This document shows, piece by piece, positions 1-8,713 of a stretch of DNA of 64,000 bases. Made by a program: the position numbers and the translations under genes. The notes below the pieces were generated by a model. That model saw only the letters and a program-made list of their open reading frames with translations. It ran no database searches and was not told the origin of the DNA. Within the stretch, counting starts at the first letter, position 1. Each line of letters begins with the position of its first letter. The DNA comes from Terriglobia bacterium (GTDB lineage: Bacteria > Acidobacteriota > Terriglobia > Bryobacterales > Bryobacteraceae): assembly GCA_025363475.1 (NCBI GenBank), contig JANYDS010000027.1, positions 95,872-159,871 on the forward strand, read 5' to 3'.

Positions 1-226
1 AACTATCCGGGTCCTGGTGTTTCGCCGCCATCAGGACATCAATGCCTGTTTTGTCGTCGATATAAATATCGGAAATGATCAGCGGATAGCCGCGCTCAGC
101 CAGCCGGTTCATCGCATCGCGTGTATTCGACACGGCGTCGATACGAAACCCTTCCAGCTCCAGAAACGTGACAATGGTTGACCGCACACTGGCGTCGTCT
201 TCAACCAGCAAAATCTCTTCGTTCAA
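1..226 (-). CDS. Response regulator receiver domain (partial, C-terminal part beyond the window)
   Basis: About 75 residues of a CheY-like receiver domain are visible. They start with the acidic pocket (LVEDDASVR) and contain the expected phospho-acceptor Asp in the ISDIYI segment. The likely start is TTG at 224-226, which overlaps the TGA stop of the upstream histidine kinase (TTGA), so the two are probably translationally coupled and form a two-component pair. The output domain lies outside the window, so the regulated process cannot be judged. Confidence 0.85.
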   Translation of the reverse strand, partial: MNEEILLVEDDASVRSTIVTFLELEGFRIDAVSNTRDAMNRLAERGYPLIISDIYIDDKTGIDVLMAAKHQDPDS

Positions 227-2070
227 GATACCCTCAGCGTCAGCGTAAACACTGATCCTATACCCGGTTCCGATTCCACTTCAATCGAGCCGCCATGCCG
301 CGTCACAATCTGTTCCACAATTGACAATCCGATTCCCGTGCCGGTCTCGCCAGACAACTCAGCCCGTTTCGTCCTGTAAAACTTGTCAAATACCCGCGCA
401 GCCTCTTTTTTATCCATGCCGATCCCCTGATCCCGAATCGACAGACGCACCCGGTCGCCTTTATTATCGTCTCCGTACACAGAGATCCGTGTGCCGGAAG
501 GCGAATACTTCACAGCATTGGTGAGCACGTTATAGACCGCGTATTCCATCAGCTCGCGGTCTCCCGTCAATTCAACTGCCGGAATTTCTCCCGTCGCAAT
601 CTCAATCTGTTTGTTTTCAGCGAGGACACCCGCCCGCGCCACACAACTTTCCACCAGGCCATGTAGACTAAAGCGCTCCTGCTTCAACTCCATGTCACCG
701 TCTGAAAGCCGCTCCACGCTCAGGAAAGTTGAGATCATGCGCGCCAGCCGTTTCGATTCAGCGTTAATCATCTCCGCCATCTGTTTGCGCTTTGCCTCAG
801 GCATGGAACCATACCGGCTGATCAGTTCGCTCGACCCCTGAATCGCCGTCAGCGGGGTCCGCATTTCATGTGTCACGAACTGCATCACGGATTGGTAGCG
901 CGTCTTCTCATGTTCCGCATTCACCAGGTCCCGGCGCACCAGCAAATGCCGCCACGCCGCTGCGGATGCGGTGGCAAACAGCACTGCCAGTGTTCCTGGA
1001 AACCAGGGCCACACCACTGAGCGTGAAAACGTGAAGGCGGGCAGCAACTGGGACGTGGCCAGGATGGCCAGGGTCAGCATATTGGCCACCCAGCCAGCCG
1101 CCAGCGCGTAGGCCAGGCCCGCGCTGAGTGCCAGCAGAAAACAGCCCGCCACCACGCTTACCAGCGAGGCATCCGAAATGAACAACTGTTGCGCCAGCGT
1201 CTCATAGGCGTTGGCATTCATCTCGATACCGGGCATAATCACGCCATTTGAATAGGGCGTCATCCAGCGGTCACGTACTGCGGTTTGCGCGGTCACCCCT
1301 ACGAACACAACCTTGCCGGTGAATCGGGTGGCCAGCGCCGGATTCCGGTCCAGTTCGGCGATGGAAACCACCGGGATGAGACCTTGCGGCGCGTAGCGGA
1401 TACGCATCAACCGGCCATCGGCAATCCGCGACGGGATGCGCGTCATGCCAACTGATAAGTCGTCCGGAGTTTCTACAATTTCGGCACCGCGCGCTACGCG
1501 GAACGCCTCCAGTGACAAAGCCCAGCGGCGTTCCCGGCCCGCAACTTTTTCCAGCGGCAAAGACCTGCTGACTGCATCGTATTTATCCAGATCAGCGTGA
1601 ACTTGCCCCACCGCCTCCGCATGTTTCTTGAAACGCCCGATGGGTTCTTCCCAGCTGCTGCCATCGGGCCGCATGTCTGCGGCGAGTACCAGATGGCGGG
1701 TTGCGCCAAATGCGGCTTCCAAATGGTCATCAGCCAGTGGGTTGCCCGGTTCCGCCAGAATCATATCGACTGCCACCGCCGCCGGACTGGCTGGAGCGAT
1801 GGTTGTAAGGCCCGCAGCCATGGCAGCCCGCATGCCGATCAGGCCTCCATATTTCGAGAGCGTTTCCTCGTCAATGGCCAGCACGATGGATGATGGCTGC
1901 CAGGGTTCGGGCGGTTCCAGGCGGAACAGAAAATCGTAAGCGTACTGGTCTAATTGCCGCCCGAAGGCGGTCCAGCCGAGCCTCAGGCTGGCGAGCGCTG
2001 AACCCAGCGCCAGCACCGCCAGCAGCAGACTGGCGCTAATTCCTCTGCGCCAGCGCACGTTCAATTTCAT
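223..2070 (-). CDS. CHASE2-domain sensor histidine kinase
   Basis: This 615-residue membrane sensor kinase has an N-terminal membrane segment (about 10-31). A CHASE2-type extracytoplasmic sensor follows (about 40-300, with the typical AIDEETL and VFVGVTA segments), then three further hydrophobic segments (about 303-375) and the kinase core. The phospho-accepting His lies in VTHEMRTPL near residue 400. The ATP-binding domain shows the N box (NAVKYSPSG, about 518), G1 (DQGIGMD, about 548) and G2 (GTGIGLSI, about 578). It presumably autophosphorylates and passes phosphate to the receiver protein encoded by the overlapping next gene. Its first 35 bp overlap the upstream peptidase gene, suggesting one transcript of three genes. 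The CHASE2 ligand is unknown. Confidence 0.93.
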   Translation of the reverse strand: MKLNVRWRRGISASLLLAVLALGSALASLRLGWTAFGRQLDQYAYDFLFRLEPPEPWQPSSIVLAIDEETLSKYGGLIGMRAAMAAGLTTIAPASPAAVAVDMILAEPGNPLADDHLEAAFGATRHLVLAADMRPDGSSWEEPIGRFKKHAEAVGQVHADLDKYDAVSRSLPLEKVAGRERRWALSLEAFRVARGAEIVETPDDLSVGMTRIPSRIADGRLMRIRYAPQGLIPVVSIAELDRNPALATRFTGKVVFVGVTAQTAVRDRWMTPYSNGVIMPGIEMNANAYETLAQQLFISDASLVSVVAGCFLLALSAGLAYALAAGWVANMLTLAILATSQLLPAFTFSRSVVWPWFPGTLAVLFATASAAAWRHLLVRRDLVNAEHEKTRYQSVMQFVTHEMRTPLTAIQGSSELISRYGSMPEAKRKQMAEMINAESKRLARMISTFLSVERLSDGDMELKQERFSLHGLVESCVARAGVLAENKQIEIATGEIPAVELTGDRELMEYAVYNVLTNAVKYSPSGTRISVYGDDNKGDRVRLSIRDQGIGMDKKEAARVFDKFYRTKRAELSGETGTGIGLSIVEQIVTRHGGSIEVESEPGIGSVFTLTLRVS

Positions 2071-3310
2071 CCGGATCTGCGGGCAGCGCGCCGCTCAGAA
2101 CCCTGGCCCCGTCTTCTGTTACCAGGAGCGTATCTTCAATCCGAATGCCGATATTCTCTTCGGGGATATAGAGGCCTGGCTCGATGGTAATCACCATCCC
2201 GGCCTTGAGCGGAGCATTGTCGTCGGCGGCATCATGGACGTCGAGGCCAACGTGGTGTGAGAGTCCGTGTATAAAGTATTTGCCCAGAGGCTCACCGTGC
2301 AGATCTTTCCCGTGTGTGTTGAGGTAATCGAAAGCCACTTTCCGCAGACCGGTTCGAATCAAAACTCCCAGTTTCACGGCTGCAATTGCCGCGCGCTGCG
2401 CACCCAGAACGATCTCGTAAATCTCCCGCTGCCGGGCCGTGAATTTTCCGTTTACGGGGACGGTTCGGGTGATATCGCTTGCGTAGTTGCCGCATTCCGC
2501 CGCAACATCCATAACCGCAACCTCTCCGCCATCCATCTGGCGCGAATTGCGGGAGTAATGCAGCGTGGTGGAGTTTGGGCCTGACCCGACAATGGGAGCG
2601 TAGGCGCTGCGCCTGCAGCCTTCAGCCATATAGCTGCCCACCATCGCCGCCGCTGCCTGATACTCAAATACACCGGGTTTCATGATGCGCCACGCGGCGC
2701 GGTGGGCGGCGATGGAGGCATCAGTCGTCCTTTGAATGGCGGCAATCTCGGCCGGGGATTTCACCATGCGCAGGGATGCTATTTCAGCTTTTGAATCCTT
2801 CACCGTTTTTGACGGCGCGATCTTGTTCAGCGGCTCATTTGTGATCGCAGCAAGGTACGGATATTCGTCGAGCAGCGCACGCAATTCCCGTTCGAACTGC
2901 TCAGCGGGGAGTACTGACTGGAAGCCAGTAAAGTTGCGCGCGTCGGGGTCGTCCGGGCCGAGTTTACGCCCTGTCCATTTCTCCTGCCCGGGGATTCGCT
3001 GCGGCAGGAAGAGGATTTCGCGGGGAAGTTTGATCCGGCGGTCATATCCAGGAGTCCCGGGTTCCGGCGCCGGGGTCACAATCAGGATGGCCCCCGGTTC
3101 TTCCCAGCCGGAAAAGTAGTAGAAATCGGTCTGCTGGAAGAAGGGGTCGTGAAGGTCCTGGCTTTCTTTGCTGCCGAAGAGAACCAACACACTGTCCGGG
3201 ACCAGCTTGCCCAGTTTTGCCCGCCGTTCTGCAAACTCGGGCGAAATCGCGGCACCCAATTGAGGCAGCAGCGTGACTAGTCCCGCAAAACACCAGATCA
3301 GACGGCGCAC
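2036..3310 (-). CDS. Secreted Xaa-Pro aminopeptidase (M24B, aminopeptidase P type)
   Basis: The 424-residue protein has an N-terminal signal peptide (about 1-22), an AMP_N-like N-domain and a pita-bread M24 catalytic domain. It probably removes N-terminal residues preceding proline. The two-metal site is complete by eye: Asp residues in the VMDVAAECGNYASDITRT region, His in HGLSHHVGLDVHD (about 350), Glu in ITIEPGLY (about 377) and Glu in IRIEDTLL (about 391). Translation starts at GTG 3308-3310. The 3' end overlaps the histidine-kinase start by 35 bp, so it is likely co-transcribed with the two-component genes. Export to the periplasm is inferred from the signal peptide. Confidence 0.92.
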   Translation of the reverse strand: MRRLIWCFAGLVTLLPQLGAAISPEFAERRAKLGKLVPDSVLVLFGSKESQDLHDPFFQQTDFYYFSGWEEPGAILIVTPAPEPGTPGYDRRIKLPREILFLPQRIPGQEKWTGRKLGPDDPDARNFTGFQSVLPAEQFERELRALLDEYPYLAAITNEPLNKIAPSKTVKDSKAEIASLRMVKSPAEIAAIQRTTDASIAAHRAAWRIMKPGVFEYQAAAAMVGSYMAEGCRRSAYAPIVGSGPNSTTLHYSRNSRQMDGGEVAVMDVAAECGNYASDITRTVPVNGKFTARQREIYEIVLGAQRAAIAAVKLGVLIRTGLRKVAFDYLNTHGKDLHGEPLGKYFIHGLSHHVGLDVHDAADDNAPLKAGMVITIEPGLYIPEENIGIRIEDTLLVTEDGARVLSGALPADPDEIERALAQRN

Positions 3311-3433
3311 GCCTTGAGTATAACTGTGCGAACCGGGGAATCCATAAGAGGCGTTGCTGAATCAGATGAACGTAGAAATTAAGCTGAACCGTAACATTGA
3401 GGCAATTGTTACAGTCCTCATATCAGAAGCAGT

Positions 3434-3463
3434 TTAATAAGGCCGTTTACGTAACCTTATTAA
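3434..3463. promoter_or_regulatory. Nested palindrome, possible operator
   Basis: Perfect 9-bp inverted arms TTAATAAGG (3434-3442) and CCTTATTAA (3455-3463) enclose a 12-bp centre that itself carries the 8-bp palindrome TTACGTAA (3447-3454). The site lies in the 316-bp gap between the divergent peptidase and heme/copper oxidase genes, 90 bp upstream of a good sigma-70 promoter. A dimeric repressor or activator site is the simplest reading. Confidence 0.5.
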
Positions 3464-3552
3464 TGCAGGTTGCGGCTGAAACAAAACCGTATCAACTTGT
3501 TTAAATGTTTAACGGTAACTTTGATCGTGTGACAAAGTTGTAAACGGGGCCA

Positions 3553-3581
3553 TTGACACCGGCATCCGGAGCAAGTAGACT
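3553..3581 (+). promoter_or_regulatory. Sigma-70-type promoter of the heme-c/copper oxidase gene
   Basis: TTGACA (3553-3558) and TAGACT (3576-3581) are separated by exactly 17 bp, a near-consensus housekeeping promoter. Transcription would begin near 3588. A perfect hairpin, CTGACAG-TGCT-CTGTCAG (3590-3607), therefore falls at the 5' end of the mRNA, just before the GGGAG ribosome site (3611-3615). Confidence 0.7.
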
Positions 3582-3626
3582 AACTTACGCTGACAGTGCT
3601 CTGTCAGACAGGGAGAACAGGTTTTA

Positions 3627-4958
3627 ATGATTAACACCAAGTTCCGTTCAAGCGCGGTGGCACTGAGTGCCTTCCTGACGCTTTCGGGCGCATCGTTTGC
3701 CGCCACCACGGCTGATCAGCAGGTGACGTTCGCGAAGGACGTTGCACCGATTTTCCAGGAAAAATGCGAGACTTGTCATCGGGCTGGCCAAGGCGCCCCG
3801 ATGAATCTCCAGACTTACGAAGAAGCTCGTCCGTGGGCGCGCTCGATCAAACAGCGTGTCGCCACCAAGAATATGCCCCCGTGGCATATCGATCAGACGA
3901 CTGGTATTCAGCAGTTCGCGAATGACCGTTCGCTGTCTGAAAAGCAGATCGCGACGATCGTGAAGTGGGTGGATGCCGGCGCACCGCTGGGCGACAAGAA
4001 AGATCTGCCTTTGGCGAAAGTCTGGCCTGATGAATCCGGCTGGCAGTACGCCAAGGTCATCGGACAGGAACCCGATTTTGTTGTGAAATCTGATCCCTAC
4101 ACGGTAAAGGCGATCGGTCAGGACGAGTGGTGGAAACCGCTCTCCGACGTTCCCGTGACCGAAGAACGCTGGGTTCGCGCTGTTGAAATGCGCCCCGGTA
4201 CCGTTGCTGGCCGCAGAATCACCCATCATGCACTCGCGCAACTGGAGCAGGTTGAACCCGCCTCTGCCGGTGACATTGGTGGCGGTGGTCCAGGCCTCCT
4301 GATGGAATGGGCTATTGGCAAGAACTACGACTCCTACCGCGAAAACTCGGGCAAGCTCATCCTGCCTGGTTCGAAGATTCGATGGGATATCCACTATCAC
4401 TCAGTCGGCGAAGCAATTCGCGACCACGTTGAACTGGCCGTCTACCTGTACCCGAAAGGTTACAAGCCGGAACATCGCACACGTCTGAATATCCTCTCGG
4501 CCTACTCGACGAATGCCAACCTTGACATCGCGCCGAACTCGATCGCACAGACACAGGCTTTCCATGTGATGCGCTCGGCTGGCCGACTCGAAAACTTCCA
4601 GCCCCACATGCACCTCCGCGGCAAGGCGATGTCGATGGAAGCCATCCTCCCCGATGGTCAGGTCCAGATGATCAGCTACGCTGACAAGTTCAACTTTAAC
4701 TGGATGAACACCTACATCTACACCGATGAATCCGCGCCGGTTTTGCCGAAAGGCACCATCCTCCGGATCACCGCTTATTACGACAACACGACGGCCAACA
4801 AAGACAACCCGGATCCGAACCAGTGGGTTGGTTATGGTGATCGCACGATTGACGAAATGGGCCATGCCTGGGTGAACGTTACCAACATCAGCGATGCCGA
4901 ATACGCCGACTGGGCAGCGAAGCACAAAACTGCCACCAGAACGGCTCGGGGTCAGTAA
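3627..4958 (+). CDS. Secreted cytochrome c / copper type II (PHM-like) monooxygenase-fold protein
   Basis: The 443-residue exported protein (signal peptide about 1-25) combines an N-terminal mono-heme cytochrome c domain (CETCH, Cys47-Cys50-His51) with a two-lobed fold of the copper type II ascorbate-dependent monooxygenase class. Residues matching the PHM copper ligands can be picked out. HH at 200-201 and the His pair in IHYH (256/258) fit the CuH site. HMH (327/329) and Met411 in DEMGHAW fit the CuM site. Assignment of ligands is by motif only. The heme could deliver electrons in place of ascorbate (inference). The substrate is unknown. The gene has its own strong promoter and terminator and precedes an Ig-like secreted protein and a PQQ dehydrogenase. 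Confidence 0.8.
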   Translation: MINTKFRSSAVALSAFLTLSGASFAATTADQQVTFAKDVAPIFQEKCETCHRAGQGAPMNLQTYEEARPWARSIKQRVATKNMPPWHIDQTTGIQQFANDRSLSEKQIATIVKWVDAGAPLGDKKDLPLAKVWPDESGWQYAKVIGQEPDFVVKSDPYTVKAIGQDEWWKPLSDVPVTEERWVRAVEMRPGTVAGRRITHHALAQLEQVEPASAGDIGGGGPGLLMEWAIGKNYDSYRENSGKLILPGSKIRWDIHYHSVGEAIRDHVELAVYLYPKGYKPEHRTRLNILSAYSTNANLDIAPNSIAQTQAFHVMRSAGRLENFQPHMHLRGKAMSMEAILPDGQVQMISYADKFNFNWMNTYIYTDESAPVLPKGTILRITAYYDNTTANKDNPDPNQWVGYGDRTIDEMGHAWVNVTNISDAEYADWAAKHKTATRTARGQ

Positions 4959-4980
4959 TTAAGGGCCATTGAAACTGGCA

Positions 4981-5019
4981 GGGAGCAGCGGCGCGAAAGC
5001 GTCGCTGCTCCCTTTTTTT
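4981..5019 (+). terminator. Rho-independent terminator
   Basis: A 14-bp stem (4981-4994 with 4999-5012, one G-U pair) closed by a GAAA tetraloop is followed by seven T residues (5013-5019), 22 bp after the oxidase stop codon. Confidence 0.93.
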
Positions 5020-5097
5020 GCGCCTGCTTTTTTTGAAATGCGCTGCCTTCTTTCTAGTTCCAAAACCTCATTTTTAACCTAAGGAGATTTACCCAAG

Positions 5098-6156
5098 ATG
5101 TACAAGCAAGGTTCCACAGTCGCTCGCCTGCGTACCGCGATGATTGTCGCCAGCGTGGCGATTGTGTCCGCGGCACTGCCGGCCTCAGCGCAGTATAAGC
5201 AGCTGCCCATGGAGCCTCTCCATGAATCCGGCCAGTCCGTGACGCCATCCTATGAAGGCTGGTGGCAAAGTGCCAACGGCACCTACAACCTGATGTTCGG
5301 ATACTTCAACCGCAACACGAAGGAAGTGGTCAGCGTTCCGGTCGGCCCCAACAACAAGGTTGAACCCGGCCCGGTGGATCAGGGTCAGCCCACCTCGTTT
5401 GTCCCGCGGCGCCAGTGGGGGGTTTTTACGGTTACTCTACCGAAAACCACCACGCCAGACCAGAAATTCACCTGGACTATTATTGCCAACGGAATCACCA
5501 TGTCAGTTCCCGGCAGCATCAAACCGGGGTGGAACATCGATCCGATGACCGAAGCCGGAATTGGCAATACGCCTCCCACCATCGCATTCGAAGAGAAGGG
5601 TCCGTCAATCGCAGGCCCGAAGGCAATCATCGCACAGCGGACAGCCACTGTTGGTACGCCTCTCGAACTTACGGTTTACGCCGCTGACGACGCCAAAAGC
5701 ACCCGGCCCGCACCGCCGCCCGGCGCAGGACGTGGTGGACGTGGCGGAGCTCCGGCCGCAGCCGCAGCGGCAACCCCTCCTGACGCAGGCGGCGCTGCAC
5801 CCGCAGCCGCTGCACCTGATGCGGACGCCCAGTTGCTCACCGCCGCGGTCGCTGCCGGAATTGATGCCGACACAATCGCGCAATTCATGAACCGCGCAGC
5901 TATCACTCTGACATGGCAGAAATTCCGCGGCCCCGGCGACGTCAAATTCGCCAATGCTTCACCGCGCGTCACTCCAGTTCCCAACGGCGACTTCCCTGCA
6001 AAGAAGGCATTTGTCGGCAAAGCAACCACGACGGCAACTTTCAGCGAACCTGGCGACTATATTCTGCGCCTGATCGCCAACGATTCTTCCGGCCCTGGTG
6101 GCGGCGGCTTTCTCTGCTGCTGGACCAACGGCGAAGTTAACGTTAGCGTCAAATAG
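5098..6156 (+). CDS. Secreted Ig-like-fold protein with Ala/Pro/Gly linker, unknown function
   Basis: This 352-residue protein has a clear signal peptide ending at PASA (about residue 31). No catalytic motif is seen. The C-terminal part (TFSEPGDYILRLIANDSSG and the final NVSV strand) looks like an Ig/PKD-type beta-sandwich. It is interrupted at about 201-243 by a low-complexity Ala-Pro-Gly linker, which probably loops out. A Cys-Cys pair lies near the end (FLCCW). The start is well supported by AAGGAGA (5081-5087), 10 nt before ATG. Its position between the heme/copper oxidase and the PQQ dehydrogenase suggests a role in the same extracytoplasmic oxidation system, but that is inference. I recognise the type as a recurrent acidobacterial secreted family without a known function. 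Confidence 0.8.
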   Translation: MYKQGSTVARLRTAMIVASVAIVSAALPASAQYKQLPMEPLHESGQSVTPSYEGWWQSANGTYNLMFGYFNRNTKEVVSVPVGPNNKVEPGPVDQGQPTSFVPRRQWGVFTVTLPKTTTPDQKFTWTIIANGITMSVPGSIKPGWNIDPMTEAGIGNTPPTIAFEEKGPSIAGPKAIIAQRTATVGTPLELTVYAADDAKSTRPAPPPGAGRGGRGGAPAAAAAATPPDAGGAAPAAAAPDADAQLLTAAVAAGIDADTIAQFMNRAAITLTWQKFRGPGDVKFANASPRVTPVPNGDFPAKKAFVGKATTTATFSEPGDYILRLIANDSSGPGGGGFLCCWTNGEVNVSVK

Positions 6157-6203
6157 GTTGTCTCTTGTAAGGTGTTTTTGAGTAACGTTTTTAACCAAGA
6201 GGG

Positions 6204-6228
6204 GGCGGCCAGTTAGTGGCCGCCTTTC
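6204..6228 (+). terminator. Rho-independent terminator
   Basis: GGCGGCCA (6204-6211) pairs perfectly with TGGCCGCC (6217-6224) around a 5-nt loop and is followed by TTTCTT. It lies between the Ig-like protein gene and the PQQ dehydrogenase gene. Confidence 0.82.
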
Positions 6229-6267
6229 TTGTATCTGACTAAAAATTAGGAAAAGGGAGGAGACGTG

Positions 6268-8271
6268 ATGCGAACGCTCTCTCAATGGACCGTGCGAACG
6301 GTCCCGGCAACACTATGTGTACTGGCGGCAGCAATGCCCGCCATGGCGCAATACGGAACGAAGAACGGCGAATGGCAGAATTACGGTGGCGATCAGGGCA
6401 GCACGCGCTATGCCCCTCTCGACCAGATCAACGCCTCTAACTTCAACAAGCTTGAAGTTGCCTGGCGTTTCAAAACCGATTATCTTGGTCCCCGTCGCGA
6501 ATTCCAGCTGGAAGCCACACCGCTGATGATGAAGGGCGTTCTTTACACGACCGCCGGAACCCGCAGGGCTGCCATCGCGCTCGATGCCGCAACCGGCGAA
6601 TTGATCTGGAGCCACAGCGAGAACGAGGGCCCCCGCGGTTCGGCCGCACCCCGGCAACTCTCCGGCCACGGCCTTTCCTACTGGACCGATGGCAAGGAAG
6701 AACGCATCCTCTACGTCACGCCTGGCTACCGCCTGGTTGCACTCAACGCGAAGACCGGACAAATTATTCCCACCTTCGGCAAGAACGGCATCGTCGATCT
6801 GAAGGAACAGGACGATCAGGAAATTGACCCTGTCACCGGTGAAATCGGGCTGCATTCCACGCCGCTTGTCGCGAAGAACGTAATCATTGTCGGCGCGGCA
6901 CATCTGGCTGGCGGCAACATCAAGAGCAAAACACACATCAAAGGCTACGTCCGTGGCTTTGACGTCAAAACCGGCAAGCGCCTCTGGATTTTTCACACCA
7001 TTCCCCTGGCTGGCGAATTCGGTGCCGACACCTGGGAAAAAGACTCTGCTTCCTACACCGGCAATGCCGGTGTCTGGGCGCAGATGTCAGTGGATGAAAC
7101 GCTCGGCCTGGTTTACCTGCCGGTCGAACTTCCCACCGGCGATTACTACGGCGGCCATCGTCCTGGCAACGGCCTGTTCGGTGAGAGCCTGGTCGCGGTG
7201 GATCTGCAGACCGGCAAACGCAAATGGCATTACCAGTTCGTCCACCACGGCGTCTGGGATATGGATATTCCCTGTGCCCCCATCCTCGCCGACATCAACG
7301 TAAATGGCAAGATCGTCAAAGCCGTAGCCCAGCCGACCAAACAGTCGTGGCTTTACGTGTTCAACCGCGAAACGGGCGAACCCATCTGGCCCATCGTCGA
7401 AAAGCCGGTTCCGCAAGGTAACGTTCCCGGAGAATGGTATTCACCCACCCAGCCGTTCCCCACCAAACCCCCGGCCTATGACCGCCAGGGCACGCTTGAA
7501 GAAAATCTCATCGACTTCACACCGGCCCTGCATCAGGAAGCCCTGAAGCTGATCGAAAAATACGTTCACGGCCCGGTCTTTACGCCGCCTTCTGTCAGTA
7601 ACGCGACTGGCACCATCGGGACTCTGGTCTCGCCTGGGCCGCTCGGTGGCTCCAACTGGCCCGGCGGTTCGTATGACCCCGAAACCCATAACGTGTATGT
7701 CTTTTCACAGAGCATCATTTCTTCTTTCGGCCTTGTGCCGCCGCGCCCAGGACAGTCTGATATGAACTTCGTCCAGGGCAATGCTCAGGCTGCCGCTGGT
7801 GGGGGACGCGGCGGTGGTGGTGAAGGTGGTACCGCGCTCAGTGTTCAGGGCTTGCCCATCGTGAAGCCGCCCTATGGCCGCATCAGCGCCATCAATCTGG
7901 ACAAGGGTGACATTGTGTGGCAGGTCGCTCATGGTGACACGCCGGACAATATCAAGAACAGCCCGGCGCTCAAAGGGCTTACCATCCCCCGCACCGGTCG
8001 GTCCGGCATCATCGGCGTTCTTGCTACGAAATCGCTCGTCATTGCTGGCGAAGCAGGCTACGCGACCAGCGAAAGCGGTATTCGGGGCGCCAAGCTTCGC
8101 GCTTATGACAAGCTGACGGGCAAAGATGCTGGCGAGGTCTATATTCCTGCTCCGCAGAGCGGTTCGCCGATGACCTATATGGTTGGCGGCAAACAGTACA
8201 TCGTTCTGGCTATCAGCGGTGCCAACTATGGCGGCGAATTTGTAGCCTTCAGACTGCCCGACAACAACTAA
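6268..8271 (+). CDS. PQQ-dependent dehydrogenase, soluble periplasmic type
   Basis: A signal peptide (about 1-29, ending AMA) is followed by an eight-bladed PQQ-type beta-propeller of about 640 residues. Family hallmarks include the opening GDQGSTRYAPLDQI segment and repeated W-type blade motifs (ALDAATGELIWSH, DLQTGKRKWHYQ, NLDKGDIVWQ). Such enzymes oxidise alcohols or sugars in the periplasm and pass electrons to a cytochrome c. The substrate cannot be read from the sequence. A Gly-rich insertion (GGGRGGGGEGG) sits near residue 512. ATG 6268 is preferred over the adjoining in-frame GTG 6265 because GGGAGGAG (6255-6262) is then 5 nt away. No heme motif is present, unlike the second PQQ enzyme at 55916. 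Confidence 0.92.
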   Translation: MRTLSQWTVRTVPATLCVLAAAMPAMAQYGTKNGEWQNYGGDQGSTRYAPLDQINASNFNKLEVAWRFKTDYLGPRREFQLEATPLMMKGVLYTTAGTRRAAIALDAATGELIWSHSENEGPRGSAAPRQLSGHGLSYWTDGKEERILYVTPGYRLVALNAKTGQIIPTFGKNGIVDLKEQDDQEIDPVTGEIGLHSTPLVAKNVIIVGAAHLAGGNIKSKTHIKGYVRGFDVKTGKRLWIFHTIPLAGEFGADTWEKDSASYTGNAGVWAQMSVDETLGLVYLPVELPTGDYYGGHRPGNGLFGESLVAVDLQTGKRKWHYQFVHHGVWDMDIPCAPILADINVNGKIVKAVAQPTKQSWLYVFNRETGEPIWPIVEKPVPQGNVPGEWYSPTQPFPTKPPAYDRQGTLEENLIDFTPALHQEALKLIEKYVHGPVFTPPSVSNATGTIGTLVSPGPLGGSNWPGGSYDPETHNVYVFSQSIISSFGLVPPRPGQSDMNFVQGNAQAAAGGGRGGGGEGGTALSVQGLPIVKPPYGRISAINLDKGDIVWQVAHGDTPDNIKNSPALKGLTIPRTGRSGIIGVLATKSLVIAGEAGYATSESGIRGAKLRAYDKLTGKDAGEVYIPAPQSGSPMTYMVGGKQYIVLAISGANYGGEFVAFRLPDNN

Positions 8272-8283
8272 ACTAAACCCACA

Positions 8284-8332
8284 TGCAACAAGCGGCCTGC
8301 CCGGAATCTCTCATTTAGGGCAGGCCGTTGCA
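8284..8332 (+). terminator. Terminator-like hairpin
   Basis: CGGCCTGCCC (8293-8302) pairs perfectly with GGGCAGGCCG (8318-8327), and outer TGCAA/TTGCA (8284-8288, 8328-8332) can extend it. There is no T-run, so termination strength is uncertain. Confidence 0.6.
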
Positions 8333-8381
8333 ATATCCCCCACAGTGGCCCTTGCCGTGCTTATGCACCGGCAGGATACCC

Positions 8382-8642
8382 ATGAAACTTTTCTCCCCCA
8401 TCACATTCACAGCTCTGGTACTCGCCGTTGCAGGGGTTGCCCTGGCGCAGACGAGTGCCAAACAAGATATTAAAGACGCAGGCCACGAAACCAAAGAAGC
8501 GGCGAAAGACACCGGTCACGCCGTAGTAAAAGGGACCAAACAGACAGGGCATGCCATCAAACGCGGCAGCAAGAAGGTTGTAAACAAGACGGCTTCAGGC
8601 ACCGAAAAGGGCGCAGAAAAAATCAAAGAAAAGACGCAATAG
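8382..8642 (+). CDS. Small secreted LEA-like Lys/Gly/Thr-rich protein
   Basis: The predicted product has 86 residues: a signal peptide (MKLFSPITF to ALAQ) and a mature part made of degenerate amphipathic 11-residue-like repeats rich in Lys, Thr, Gly, Ala and Asp (DIKDAGHETKEAAKDTGHA and similar). This composition resembles LEA and CsbD-like stress proteins, which are often disordered until dehydrated. I start at ATG 8382 rather than at upstream in-frame codons because AGGA (8373-8376) lies 5 nt before it and the signal peptide then begins at residue 1. A role in desiccation or envelope stress is inference. Confidence 0.75.
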   Translation: MKLFSPITFTALVLAVAGVALAQTSAKQDIKDAGHETKEAAKDTGHAVVKGTKQTGHAIKRGSKKVVNKTASGTEKGAEKIKEKTQ

Positions 8643-8665
8643 CGGGGCGGGTAATTGTCTTGGGA

Positions 8666-8692
8666 GCGCTGCGGATGAGGAATCCACAGCGC
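8666..8692. terminator. Bidirectional terminator hairpin between convergent genes
   Basis: GCGCTGCGGAT (8666-8676) pairs with ATCCACAGCGC (8682-8692) with one mismatch and a 5-nt loop. It separates the LEA-like gene from the converging VOC gene. T-runs are weak on both sides. Confidence 0.55.
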
Positions 8693-8713
8693 CCCGAGAA
8701 GCGTTACTCAGAT

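Noticed and set aside
3648..4400. Minus-strand ORF of 250 residues
   Set aside because: It is antisense to the heme-c/copper oxidase, whose promoter, ribosome site, heme motif and terminator are all evident.
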